DNA of 64,000 nucleotides from Silurus meridionalis (lineage: Eukaryota; Chordata; Actinopteri; Siluriformes; Siluridae): NCBI RefSeq assembly GCF_014805685.1, contig NC_060906.1, positions 12,257,846 through 12,321,845 of the forward strand, given 5' to 3'. Under the pieces are notes generated by a model. It was not told where the DNA came from. It was given only the letters and a program-made list of their open reading frames with translations, and made no database searches. The position numbers and the translations under genes were made by a program. Position 1 is the stretch's first letter. Each line of letters begins with the position of its first letter. Shown piece by piece: positions 50,545 through 63,568 of the stretch.

Positions 50545-53435
50545 CTCTGTTTATTTCTATAGCGCTTTTCACAACAGACATTGTCTCAAAGCAGCTTTAC
50601 AGAAATCAACAGTCAAGGTGAATGGTGTGCATTTATCCCTGATGAGCAGCCGTGGCGACTGTGGCAAGGAAAAACTCCCTTAGATGTTATGAGGAAGAAA
50701 CCTTGAGAGGAACCAGACTCAAAAGGGGAACCCATCCTCATTTGGGTGACATCAAGAGTGTGATCATAAGTCTTTCAACAATGCAGAACACTTGAGAATG
50801 AGAACTAACATGAGTACTGAAGTATAAGATTATAAGTAATGTTCTTTCTACAGTCTTATACAGTCATTATGGTTCTAAAACTAGGAGCTACTGAGCAACT
50901 CATAAAATAGCTCAACATTTGTGATCATCACAGATCCAGCACCATGCCAGAGCCTTTAAACACTCCAGGAGGTCCAATGTCAAAACTCCACACATGAAGT
51001 GGGATCCAATTGGCACTGGTACATGCCAATTGAGAAAGAGAAGCAGTGGAGAGAAATTAGCATAGCTGCTGTTCATGATTTTAACAGCACAAGTTGATAA
51101 TGTGCATTTAATCAGATGTTCTGGAGCACAAGTTTATGATAAGTGACGTATGTTATGTGTAGGCTTTGCTAAAAAGATAAGTTTTTAATCTGCACTTAAA
51201 CTGTGAGAGTGCGTCTGAGCCACAAACAATGTCAGGGAGACTATTCCAAAGTTTAGGAGCTAAATGTGAGAATGATCTACCGCCTTTAGTCGATTTTGCT
51301 ATTCTAGGAACTACTAGAAGTCCAGAGTTTTGGGAGCGTGACGGATTGTAGCGTGTTAAAAGACTGGATAGATACATGGGAGCTAAACCATTTAGTGTTT
51401 TATAAGTAAGAAGTAGTAGTTTGTAGTCGATTTGAAATTTAACAGGTAGCCAGTGTAGGGACGATAAAATTGGGGTTATATGATCATATTTCCTTGACCT
51501 TGTTAGAACTCTGGCTGCCGCATTCTGAACTAACTAACTGTAGCTTGTTTATTAATGATGCAGGAAAACCACCTAGTAATGGATTACAATAGTCTATTCT
51601 GGAGGTCATGAACGCATGGACAAGCTTCTCTGCATCAGATATAGATAACATGTTCTTAGCTTAGAAATATAAGGTTACTGTCTATACAAGTTGCTGTCTA
51701 AAATAACTCCCAGGTCTTTTATCATTGAACTAGTAGTTACAGAATCTCCATCTAAATGCAGGTTGAAATGCTGGAGCTTCTGTGTACTGGTATTTGGGCC
51801 AATGTGCAAAATCTATAGTAGAAATTTATGGGTCATCCAGTCTTTTAATTCATTTATACACTCAGTTATCCGAGCTAATTTAGCTGTATCGCCTGGCTTT
51901 GATGAGATATATAGCTGGGTATCATCAGCATAACAGTGGAAGCTAATTCCATGCCTTCTAAAAATATTTCCTAAGGGAAGCATGTATATTGTGAAAAGCA
52001 GGGGTCCTAGAACTGAACCTTGTGGCACGCCATAATTAACTAGCATTAACCTGGATAGCTCTCCATTTAAGGCTACAAAATGGTAACAATTGGACAAGTA
52101 GGATTTAAACCAGCTTAATGCCTGTCCCTGAATGGCAATATAATTCTGTAAGCGATCTAGGAGGAGATCATGATCTATAGTGTCGAATGCAGCACTAAGA
52201 TCCAGTAAAACTAACAGCGAGATGAAGCCTTGGCCTAAAAACAGGTCATTAGTGATTTTAACCAGAGCAGTTTCTGTGCTATGATGGGGCTTTAAACCTG
52301 ACTGAAACTCTTCAAAGATATTGTTCTCTTGTAAGTGGGAACATAACTGGGCAGCGACAATCTTTTCTAAATCTTAGACATAAATGGGAGATTTTAAATG
52401 GGTCTGTAATTCGCTAGTGTGTTTGGATCCAAATTAGGTTTCTTAATGAGGGGCTTAAAACTGCTAACTTGAGGGATTTAAGGACATGACCTAAAGATAG
52501 TGAGGAGTTAATAATATTGAGAAGAGGCTCACCAGCTGTATATAACACTTTCTTCAATATATTAGTTGAAATGGGATCTAACTGACATGTTGAGTTAGCT
52601 TTGGTAATAACAATTTACAGCTCTTCCTGTCCTATACATGTAAAGCAGTGGAGTTGTGGAGTTGTAGGTGAGATTGTGTCAGGAGATGCTGTCAGAGGTT
52701 GGACCGCCACAATTGTTTTTCTAATGCTATCAATTTTTTCAGTGAAGAAATTCATAAAGTCCACTACTAAACTGCAATGGAACACATTTTTTAGATAACT
52801 GATTTGTAGTTAATTTAGCTACTGTACTGAAAAGGATCCTGGGATTGTTTTTGTTGTTTTCTATAAGTTTGCTCAGGTGTTCAGCTCTAGTAGCTTTTAG
52901 CACCTGTCTGTAGCTGAGCATACTGTCTTTATACGCAATTCTAAATACTTCCAATTTAGATTTCCTCCATTTTCTCTCCAGATTACGGACTGTTTTTTTG
53001 AGGGCATGCGTATGACTATTATACCAAGGTGCAGGTGTTTGTTCTCTTACCTTTTTTAACCGGATGAGGGCAACAGTGTCTAATGTGCTAGTGAGGATAA
53101 GGTCTATGTTGTTAGCCATTTCATTAAGATAATTAGCAGTTATGGGTTTAGTGAGAAATTGAGATAAATCAGGCAGGTTATTTATGAATCTGTCCTTAGT
53201 GGTCGGAACAATAGTCCTACCAGGTCGATAACGTAGTGGAACACGGCTAATCTGCTCTACCGGTAGTGTGTACAATATAAGGTAATGGTCTGTGATGTCA
53301 TCACTCTGGGGTAAAATATCTATATCAGTGACGTCTGCTCCGTGGGATATTATTAAGTCTAATGTGTGGTTAAAACAATGAGTTGGTCTGGTGATATTTT
53401 GTTTAACCCCAAAAGAGTTTAATAAGTCCACAAAT
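50545..53435 (-). mobile_element. L2/CR1-type LINE, degenerate, minus strand
   Basis: In minus-strand order: an endonuclease C-terminal frame at 52739-53431 (NITRPTHCFNHTLDLIIS and a degenerate SDxxxDHYLI active-site motif); reverse transcriptase at 51813-52097 ([18 protein letters not shown] and CYADDTQLY with the catalytic YADD); and the C-terminal frame at 51153-51377 (SFSHLAPKLWNSLP, LKTYLFSKA). The 3' UTR at 50545-51150 is shared with other copies here. Stops and frameshifts inactivate it and the 5' part is missing. Confidence 0.88.
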
Positions 53436-53539
53436 AATAATCATAAATCATAAATGACAATAATGTTTGATTGCTTTTAAATACTAGTCTTTGAGTAATA
53501 CTTGCATTCAAACCAAAAATAGGGGGGTTAATCGAGCAT

Positions 53540-53880
53540 AACCAGTGGGTCTGTGAATCAAACAGGTGGCATCTTCTGTAAAATATGCAACTCAGACACA
53601 GAAGGAGGTTTCTAGGAGGTTTTATAATTTTGTATGGAACTGTAATGAATGGATATTTGGTGCCACGCAGATGTCCAGGTTCCCTTTTGAGTCTTTTTCC
53701 TTTCCACAGTCGCCACTGGCTCACTTATTAGGGATAAACTTAAAATTATAAGGAACAAACTTACAAGCACTAAATTTATACATTATATTTTACAACTTTG
53801 TAACATATTTATCTCTGTAAAGCTGCTTTGAGACAATGTCCATTGTTAAAAGCACTATACAAATAAAAATGAATTGTATT
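53540..53880 (+). mobile_element. L2-type LINE 3' UTR, plus strand
   Basis: CTTTCCACAGTCGCCACTGG, then CTGTAAAGCTGCTTTGAGAC and AAAGCACTATACAAATAAAA match the inverse of the 3' UTR at 50545-51150. It faces the 5' side of the neighbouring minus-strand LINE. Confidence 0.75.
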
Positions 53881-54939
53881 ATTATAAATCTAGGCAAAAT
53901 TAAACATTATTTAAAAGCAATGTCAACAGGTAAGCAATGATCAAAACATGGTTGAGCATATCTAATATGAACAAAAGGAGTAATCCAAATGAGAAAACAC
54001 GGGTTCACAGAGAGGCCAGCTTAGAACTTTGGGGTAGGAAAAATGTATTGGGTCTGTGTTAAACTATGATTACATTAAAGGGATTTAAAATACAAAAAAA
54101 GCTGGTCTGGAAGGAAAATATCATAATTAGGAAAGAGGAAATCCTAGAGGTTAAAATGGGTACAAATATATGGTATAGAGAATTTTGTAACTCCATACAA
54201 AAGACTTTTGTTAATTCTAACTTGAATGTAACTTGTTACCTATATAATAAACAGTCTTTCCATTACCCTTCTTATACACACTTTTATATGTCATGCCATC
54301 ATGTTTTCTTCCCAACCCACTTGTTTATTGGACAGGCTTTAAAAAGTCCAATGCAAGAACAAGGTGAACAGGTGTTGGAATGTATTACTGAAGCCAAGGA
54401 AATTTCCAACGCTTGGGAAAAAAAGCTTTGAGGAGGTCCAAAGTGTGACACCAAGGAAATAAGAGAAGCACAAAAAAATGACCTTTTGGAGAAAAAAACC
54501 CCGGAAACTAACTGAGGAGTAGATTAGATTCAGGGATGTTTGTAGAGGATGATTCAGACAGAGGGAGATTTTAGGGGAATGAAAAAATGTGTAAAAAAAA
54601 AAACATTTTGGCAGAGACAATATTAAAGTTCAGGGGGATAAGCTTGGGACTGGAAAATATTGACTGAAAATAATCCCACTTCCTCAAAGACCAGGTTACA
54701 CATTCACTTCCACTCACTCCATATCTGACTATCTCTTTTTGCTTGTAGGAAAGAATAAAATTATTGTACTTGCCCCCCTTTTTTTGGATCTTATTAGTGC
54801 CATTGCATTCCAGTTCTGTAAAACATCTCGAGTGTCTTATGTAAGTATAAGCCTAGAGGCTGAGATAGAACAGATCATGCAAAGAGTCAAGAGCAGTAAA
54901 CAAAAGCTAAATTCAAACTAAGGGCATAACAGAAAATCC

Positions 54940-54940
<1 letters not shown>

Positions 54941-54995
<55 letters not shown>
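54941..54995. repeat. (CA)n microsatellite
   Basis: About 55 bp of CA. Confidence 0.96.
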
Positions 54996-54998
<3 letters not shown>

Positions 54999-55249
54999 TG
55001 GCTCTTTAGTGTTTTGGACTGGATAATTCCTAGGCCTATACAAGTTTCTGCAGAAAATACTATGTATAGCATACTCACTCTAATGATCCAATTGTACTGT
55101 ACACATATACTGTACAAAACTAGGAAAGCTGAATGGTTTTATTGCTTGCATCATAAGTTCCTCCCTTGTTGTTTATTTATGGTGTGTTTGAGTTCAGGCT
55201 ACATAGTTCAGAATTGTTTGATATGTATGCTGTAGCAGGTCCTATACAT

Positions 55250-55570
55250 GTTCCAGTCTGATAGTTAAGGTTAATAAATACATGGTTTGACATGGCTAAA
55301 GTGCAACAACTCAAATGCCCTGCATAGAGCCCTGACCTTAACCCACTAATCATTTTTGAAATGCAGACTGCACACCAGGCCTCTTCACCCAGAAATCAGT
55401 GACTCAATAATGCTATTAAAGCTAAATGAGCACAAATCTATATAAACATGCTCCAGAATGTTTTGGAAAGTATAGAGGAAATGGAAAAGTAAAGTCTGTT
55501 AAAACAACAAATGGGATAAAGAACTTCATGTTGGTGTAATGGGCAGGTGTCCACATACTTTTAGAAATAT
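55250..55570 (+). mobile_element. Tc1-related non-autonomous element
   Basis: GCCCTGACCTTAACCCACTA, then AGACTGCACACCAGGCCTCT, and an end with GCAGGTGTCCACATACTTTT, match the 3' part of the family described at 46568. Confidence 0.65.
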
Positions 55571-55734
55571 ATATTTTTTGAGTTGATTATAGTATTTTAT
55601 ACAGTTGGTTATAGGATTATAGCACACTATAATAAGTATTATCTTAGCATGTAACAATGTCTTGAATATAGGAAAATTTTGTATTTGTTTAAAGCATTAA
55701 ATTGTCCTATTATATTGGTAGATTCAATACATTA

Positions 55735-57425
55735 GATTAGATTAGATTAGATTCAACTTTATTGTCATTACACATGTACAAGTACAAGGCAACGAAATGT
55801 AGTTATCAGCAATATCAATTGCAATATCAATAACAATATCAGCAAGTACAGGATATACAGTTTTTACATGATTTACATAAGTTAAATAGAAATAGAATGT
55901 AGTAGTGTATGAGGGAAGTAGGATCAGCAAGGGCAGAGTTCAGTAAAGAGACAGCTCTAGGAAAAAAGTTGTTCTTTAGTCGGCTGGTCCTGGTCCGGAG
56001 GCACCTGAAACGCCTGCCAGAAGGCAGAAGAGAGAACAGTCTGTGGGTGGGATGAGAAGAGTCCTTAAGAATACTGCGAGCTCGGCACAGACAGCGTTTC
56101 TTTTGGATGTCCACCATGGCTGGGCGTTAAGTCCCTGTGATGTGCTGGGCAGTTTTTACCACCCGCTGCAGTGCCTTGCGCTCTGCAAGAGAGCAGCTCC
56201 CATACCAGACTGTGACACAGCTGGTCAGGATGCTTTCTATTGCGCAGCGGTAGAAGTTCACCAGTATATCCAAGGAGAGCTGATTTTTCGTCTCTAGGTT
56301 ACGACCGTAACCCTAGTTCCCCTTCAGGAGCGAGCTGCGTCGAAACGCTATGGGGCGTTCCCATAGCGTTCGACGCAGCTCGAGTTCCTGAAGGGGAACT
56401 TAAGTTTCCTCAGGAAAAAGAGGCACTGGTAAACCTTCTTGACCAGGCTGGAGGTGTTGATAGCCCAGGACAGGTCCGCCGAGATGTGGATCCCCAGGAA
56501 CTTGAAACTGGAGACGCGCTCAACAGCCATCCCATTGATGTGGGTGGTGTCATGTGTGCCTCTTGTCTCCTTCCTGAAGTCCACAATGAGCTCCTTTGTC
56601 TTGAAGGTGTTAAGGAGCAGGTTATTGTTATTGCACCATGTGGCTAGGTGCTGGATCTCCTCCCTGTAGTCTCTTCATTGTTGGTGATGAGACCGATCAC
56701 AGTAGTGTCATCTGCAAACTTGATAATGGAGTTAGATCCATTCACAGGCCTGCAGTCGGAGGTGAAGAGGGAGTAGAGGAAGGGGCTCAGCACACAGCCC
56801 TGTGGTACACCAGTGTTGAGTGTGATGGTGTTGGAGCGGATTGGGTCAGATCGAACCTACTGGGGTCTGTTGTTCAGAAAGTCCATGACCCAGGTGCAGG
56901 TGGAGGTGTTAATGCCCAGATCTACAAGTTTGGCTATTAACTTGGATGTATTGATGGAATTAAATGCTGAGCTGAAGTCAACAAACAGCATACGTGCATA
57001 AGTGTTCTTATTGTCCAAGTGTGTAAGCACAGAGTGGCAGTGCCATAGAAACTGTATCTTCTGTGCTCCTATTGCTGCGGTAGGCAAACTGGTGAGAGAT
57101 GTGGATGGCAGAGAGTCCTTCAGGTGTGCCAGGACCAACCGCTCAAAGCACTTCATGACAATGGGTGTCAGTGCTACAGGGCGGTAGTCTTTCAGGCACC
57201 TTGGGTTGGAGTGTTTTGGCACTGGCACAATGGAGGTGCATTTAAAGCAAGTGGGAACAGCTGCTTGGGCAAGAGACAGGTTGAAGATGTCAGTAAAGAA
57301 CCCAGCGAGCTGCTCAGCACATGCCCTGAGTATGCGTCCAGGGATGTTGTCTGGTCCAGTGTGCACTGATCCGGCACTCAGTGCATTGCAGACATCTGTG
57401 GAGTAGAGTGTGATACATGCCAACA
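55735..57425 (-). mobile_element. Rex1/Jockey-superfamily LINE, degenerate, minus strand
   Basis: Minus-strand frame 56857-57423 has [39 protein letters not shown] and [11 protein letters not shown] (reverse transcriptase). A FADDT catalytic motif is readable near 56690-56727, and frames at 56348-56584 and 55839-56117 give SFKFLGIHI and LLPSGRRFRCLRTRTSRL. The 3' end is ACAATAAAGTTGAATC with TAATC repeats (55735-55760). Interrupted by the palindrome at 56297-56400. The clade is uncertain. Confidence 0.85.
56297..56400. mobile_element. Palindromic insertion inside the Rex1-like LINE
   Basis: A small palindrome GGTTACGACCGTAACC (56298-56313) is followed by a foldback (56315-56400) whose arms begin AGTTCCCCTTCAGGA and end TCCTGAAGGGGAACT. 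The inner arms GAGCTGCGTCG and CGACGCAGCTC also pair. It interrupts the LINE frame just after FFLRKLK. Confidence 0.8.
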
Positions 57426-57648
57426 GAATAAGACCATGACACTAGACAGGATGTCTAGAAATTGATTTTATGAATTAATTATCTCATTTGTTGTAGTTAA
57501 TTTCAGAATAAGAAATAATCAATATTTTTTACTTTACTCGAGATGCATTCAAGATTTTTTGCAGTCCATTAGCTGAATTAAGAGTTTGTTGTCTTTTCAG
57601 CTTGACAGGAGAATTGTTGAGACTCATTGAGGCTTCAGTTGTACATCA

Positions 57649-57739
57649 ATGACAAAACAATCTGGTTCTGCAGCTGCTTCTCCAAAGCAAAAAATGAAGA
57701 GTGAAAATAAAGTTCAGGAGTCCACTGATAGGCCGGAAG
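57649..57739 (+). CDS. tnfaip2-like: tnfaip2-like (right) coding exon 1
   Basis: The exon starts at 57601 after ttgtcttttcag; ATG 57649 opens [20 protein letters not shown]. It ends phase 1 at GAAG/gtaagg. An upstream in-frame TGA lies in the exon's 5' UTR. Confidence 0.8.
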
Positions 57740-58111
57740 GTAAGGTATTTCAGATGTACCATTATATGCTATGGACAAAAATATTGTGAAAATATTGGGG
57801 ACCACACAATTGTTTGGGATGTCTCTGGATGTGGCAGCATTAATTTTTCCATACTTGAACTGTTTACAAATTATTCCTTTTTCTAGAGCCCAATGGAGCT
57901 GCTGGTGAATCTAGCTCTGCATTGATGGCTGAAGAAAATAAAAAAAAATACAGTGGTTCTACAAGTCATTTTCTAAATCGCATGTTAAAGCCAAAAAAGC
58001 TGGGCAAAAAACATTCCTCAAAATCAAATATAAGTAAGTCTGGGCAAAAATACTGTATACACAGCATGTGGTGTACTTTTGTATAAGCAAATCTTTTCTA
58101 ACGTTCATAAT

Positions 58112-58152
<41 letters not shown>

Positions 58153-61100
58153 CATTATTATTATTATTATTATAGCATGCCCAAGAAAGCATCCATGTAT
58201 TATAAAAAACTAACAAAAACATTATAATATACTTTGTAAAAATTTGTATTACTGCTCAAAAATTCACAAGAAGAAATGTATAACTATTCACATACACTTT
58301 TGCTTATTCTATTAATTACTGGAAACTGCTATTTAATTATTATTAAGATTGTTAGGATGCATTCACTAATAAAGTAGCAATTCTTGAGTTTTATATTTCT
58401 CCTCCTACTACTATTACTACAAGCAGTAAGTAATGATGACTCTGTTATAATAACTAGTAATTAATAACACTTCACATTAGATTTATTTCTTAAAGTCTAA
58501 CCTTCTTCCTTGAAATCTACTTCCTCCATTACCACATTGTATAAAATATAAACATCTGTCTGAATGTTTATTGTCTTAATGGGGCTGCAGCTGACACGGA
58601 TTCCATCATGATGGTTGAACAAACATCAAAATCCTTAAGTGGTTCAGCAAAACATTTCTTAAATCTCAAAATATCAAAAAAGTTGGGCAAAAAAAATTCC
58701 TCAAAATCAAATCCAGGTAAGTTTGACTAAACTGACTCCTGATTTCTGTACAGTTTGCTGTCAACATTTGTATCTGTTGTTGCAATGTATGGTGCTAATT
58801 ATTTCAGAGCTCCTGGATTTCAGTCAGAATCTAAACATGGGATATTTGGCTGAAGCTAGCCAGCAACTTTTAGAAAGAGAGAATTGCCTCTTCAAATTAC
58901 AGTCAACAACTGAGGATGTGATTTGCACAGAAGATGAAAAAGAATGCTTGAAGAAGGACTATGAGACTCTAATGGATCATTTAAAATTTGCTGTCCATGA
59001 TTCATTTAACTTGGAGAATCAGGAGATGCTGAGAAGTGCTATAATGGCTATAGTTCAGCAGGAGGAAAGAGACAAGCTCTGGGAAGAGGCAGCAGAGGAA
59101 TCCCCATGCTGGCGACCCATGAGATGCAGAGAGATCCACGACACAATAATTAAGGAGGTAGTGGAGGAACGTCTGCAGCAAGCAAATGAAGAAGAGAGTG
59201 ACATGGACATACTGAAAAGAGATGTGATAAAGATGTGTGACATTCAGAAAGACCTGCTTCAAGTTGTCAATCATGTGCAGAAATGTTACACAGATTTCAA
59301 TGTGGTTCACATGTACGCTCAGCTCTATCACCAGGCTTTCTCAGAAAAACTGAGGAAGCTTCTACAATGCAGTGTTACTATAGACGATTACAAATCCATA
59401 CTGCAACAAACAAATGGTTTTTCAAAGTAAGTTAAAACAAGGAGATCATCCAAACAGTACCGTATTTGTTACATGTTATTAGAAAGCAGATTTAATGACA
59501 CATTCATCAAACAAGCTTTATATAAATGTAATGCTTTTTTCAGGCAGATTTTGCAACACGACGAATTGAACCAACACATAAAAATTGAATCATTAGGAGC
59601 TTTGTTACCCGAGGAAGAGCATATGTCACTGGAGGAGCAGTATTTGTCACACAAAGAGGTGATGCAAAAGCCAAAAAAAAAATGTGTACCTTTGTATCTT
59701 ATTGTGTCAATTCACTCTGGGCACATTTATAGGAAGCTTGTAGCTTTGCCCTTTTGAGCAGCTATTTGATCAGCTATGTGTCTGCAAGCAGATCAGTGCC
59801 TTCAATCATGCAGCTACAGGTTAAAAGTTTTTGTTAATGCTTTGGTTGCACATTTTAATTTGGAAAAGGTGATCTCAACCGATGAGATAGTCTCAGTGGT
59901 TATTTGAGTGGACTTCCTGTTAGTTCATATCATTCTTCTCTATTCAGACTCATCAACAAGCATTTTCTACCTGCTGTAAAATCACCCAGAATTTTCTTTT
60001 CTTTTCTCACCAATCTGTGTAAACTGTTTAGATTCTTTAATTCTCAAAGCAACCCTTCTGGCAGAACTACACCATTGTTAATGTCAGTGAGAATACGTTT
60101 TCCACATTCAGTTGTCTAATGTGAACATTAACTGAAGCCCTTAATCTGTATTAGCATTAATTTAAAAATCAGACTGCTGCCACAGACTGCTATCTATGAT
60201 TGGATAACTGAACAGGTTTTTCCTATTAAAATGGAGAGTCAGTGTAATGACATACTCAGGAAATGCAAATTTTCCATGCAAAACCTTCTTTTCTCTTCTT
60301 GTCTTGTTTACAGAAAGAGGTCGAAACTTGGTTGACTAATGCTCTCAAGTTGAAGAAGACCGACTGGGATGCTAATAAAAAACCTGAACTTCTTGATGAA
60401 TATTATTTTTGCAATCTGTATTTAGATGTTATAGGGGTATGGGCATCAGGCTATGTTGGCTCATTTTATTGTTTAAGTGATGTACATTAGCATGTCATTA
60501 ATATTTTATCTTCTCTGGTCTTATTCTAATCTCTTATTCAACAGCTTTTTAATGGAGCCATAAATGAGGTCAGTGACATTTTAGGAAATGATAAAGCACA
60601 GAGAATTTTGATGCAGATGGGCAGCTTTCTAATAAGGTAATTTTACATTCACAAGATCAAGTGGTTATTTTTTCCATTAAAAAAAAATAGAAATATGTTT
60701 ATACAAGCTAACTGAAACACTGGAACACTAATCTGGACATCTAATTCAGGCAAAAAATGATAGTCGAGCTGTAACGTAACTTTTGAGGTAATCATTTGAA
60801 CTCAAACAGCACATATTTAATTTTATTTGCCAAATTGTATGGTCCCAAAAGGTAATGTAGCTAGGCTAGCTAGAATTATGGAATTATTTAACTAATTGCA
60901 TGTGTCCAAAGCCTTCAGTAAATATAAAGATCTTTTTTTGTCAGTTATAAGAACTGCATGGAGGAATTTCTCCAAGGTCAGCAGATGAACATCACTGAAA
61001 TCATGAAAGCCCAGCTGTTTAATATCAGCAAAATAAGGTAAGAAAATATAGTCCTGGATCCCTGGTATGCATGTTTGCATCACAAAACTTTTTTTGTATT

Positions 61101-63434
61101 TAAAAAAAATGAAGATTTTAATTTCAATATACTTTGATTGGTAGGGAAACACCAAGAACTTATCAAACTTGATTAGAAATTCGGCATGTACAGCTGGCAT
61201 ATTTCATTGTAATTAATTAAGACACTATTGAAAACAGTAGGAGCACTTTTTTCCTTCAACCAGTTTTGGTCATTGCAGAGTTAAAGAGAGTGTACAGTTT
61301 CAAAAAACTTTTTTAACTTGGAATATTAGGAACAGAAGTTAACATGAAAATTTGAAATGAAATTGATTGCCATTTTTGTTTTTTTGATATTTGACCAAAA
61401 TGAGGAACATCTCAGATGGGAAGTTGTACTGTCTCTCTACTAACTGTATTCACAGGGAGTATATTGAGAAACAAGAGAGTCTTCCAGATGAAGTGAAAGT
61501 GGCCTGGCTGTCAACTTTATCAGAGTTGAGAGATTCCTGTCACAATTACTTCCTCAGTCCCATACACAAGGACCTCAAGGTACTTTTACACAAACACAAG
61601 TCCATCACTAAATTGTTTTTTAATGGTGGATTCACATAATATAATTAACCTACAACCTAGAGGGAACATTTGCAGCATACACAACTCTGTCTGGTTACAG
61701 TCAGAAAAATGTATATCTACCTTTTAATGGAACCTTCACGCATAACTTTTTTTTAAATGCAATATCCATTTTTGTTAGTGCTGTCCATGATACAATCACC
61801 TGATGAGAATTGATGTGCAATTTGTTTTGCTATACACTGATGCCATTAAGGGTTTATGAACAAAAAATAATATAAGACGTAATCAGACTTGATTACTTGA
61901 TGTTTAAATATGGATGTTAGATAACAGAACATGGCAACTTTATATCTCTCAGAATATTTCACATCAATCTGCTGTTGTTTTCCAGACTGTTAGATGTCTG
62001 ATTAGAACAGTCACACTTAACACTTAATTCTTTTTCAGGACCAAATTTCATGCTATCATGCTTGCTTACATAATTTAAGAAAATCCCTCAGTAACCCAGA
62101 CAGCTTTGCCACATATTTCATAATATGATACATACTGCTGTTATTATTACCGCAAACAGCAACATGATAAGCGCCAATATACTGGCTCAACATGGATGAT
62201 CTCTGATGATCGCAAATGTTGAGCTATTTTATGAGTTGTTCAGTAGCTCCTAGTTTTATTACCACACTGACTGTATAAGACAGTGGAAAGAACATTACCA
62301 TACTTATAATCTTACATTCGAGTGCTCATGTTAGTTCTCACTCTCCAGTGTTCTGTATTGCTTAAAGACTATAATTACACTTTATACTTCATGTCACCCA
62401 AATGAGGATGGGTTCCCCCTTTTGAGTCTGGTTCCTCTCAAGGTTTTTTCCTGATTTCTGTAAAGCTGCTTTAAGACAATGTCTGTTGTGAAAAGTGCTA
62501 TAGAAATAAACTTGACTTGACTTGACTTGACTTGACTGACACTTTATACTCATTCAGACGGATTCTTGGAACATGTTTTATATTAGCTGTATATATAGTG
62601 TTCACTATACTGATTCCTTGTAAATGAATTGTTGCCACAGAACATGCCAACTTTGGTGACAGTCCACTCAATTTTTGGTGGGCAAAAGTATTGGAACAGA
62701 TAGTAAAGTGAATGAGAAATGTAAAGTACATGAGACTTATTTTACTTGTTGTTTATATAGAGAGATGATGTAGAGAAACAAGAGAATTTCCCATATGTAA
62801 TGAAAGTGTTTTGGGGATTTCATTTATATCTCTCAGAATATTTCAATATTTTATTTTTAGTATTTTACTTAACTCTTTTTCAGGACATTATAAATTGTTG
62901 TTTTGACTATGCCTGATACTTGCCTGATGTAAAAGGTTCTTATCAAGTTATCCTTTCTTTTTTTACAAAATGACTTGAATTCTGTTTCTATAGACAGCTT
63001 TCTGGTGTTAATGTTGGTTTATCTTTTCAACAACAAACACATTCCTCACAGATGAAACCAAAACTCAAACCATGAGTAGACATCAATTGTTTAACATGCT
63101 CAAATGCATGCTTTGTTTATTTTGCATATTTAATTTTCCTTGTTTTCACTGAAAGGTTCCAGTTGATTTTAAAAATTATTTTATTGTAATAATGGCAGAT
63201 TATTGGCTTTTTTCCATACTACATTTTAATAATTTTTATAATATGTACTTGCCTGTTTACATCTTTAACCTTGTTCCTGTGTTTTCATGCAGGAAAATTA
63301 CTGTAAATTGTGGACTTCGATTTGGTTTTCAAAGCATGAAGAGATTGTTGACAAGTTCGAAGATACATTGAATGAGAAAATACATACTTTGAATAGGTTA
63401 CACTGTGCCTGTCAAAAGGTCAGATTCACCACAA

Positions 63435-63485
<51 letters not shown>

Positions 63486-63517
63486 ATTCCCTCTCTAATT
63501 ATCTAACTTATATAGCT

Positions 63518-63568
<51 letters not shown>

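Larger units (their letters stand above)
49974..57600 (+). other. Proposed first intron of right tnfaip2-like gene
   Basis: This interval joins the donor at 49974 to the acceptor at 57600. It is mostly filled by retrotransposons (50545-53435, 53540-53880, 55735-57425) and a (CA)n at 54941-54995. Between 53900 and 54930 two open frames (121 and 60 codons) were seen but not recognised. Confidence 0.45.
61580..63292 (+). other. tnfaip2-like (right) coding intron 9
   Basis: A 1.7-kb intron, against 110 bp in the left copy. It holds an L2 3' UTR (62213-62536), decayed exon copies (62761, 62884) and a 23-bp exact repeat (61939-61961 and 62823-62845) around TATATCTCTCAGAATATTTC. Confidence 0.75.

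Noticed and set aside
54066..54921. Two open frames of 121 and 60 codons as exons of a gene
   Set aside because: Acceptor-like sequences precede parts of them, but the peptides match no family known to me and sit in a LINE-rich intron; left as unassigned.
58723..59430. 235-codon frame starting at ATG 58723
   Set aside because: The first 28 codons lie in the intron before the acceptor at 58807; only the part from 58808 is exon.
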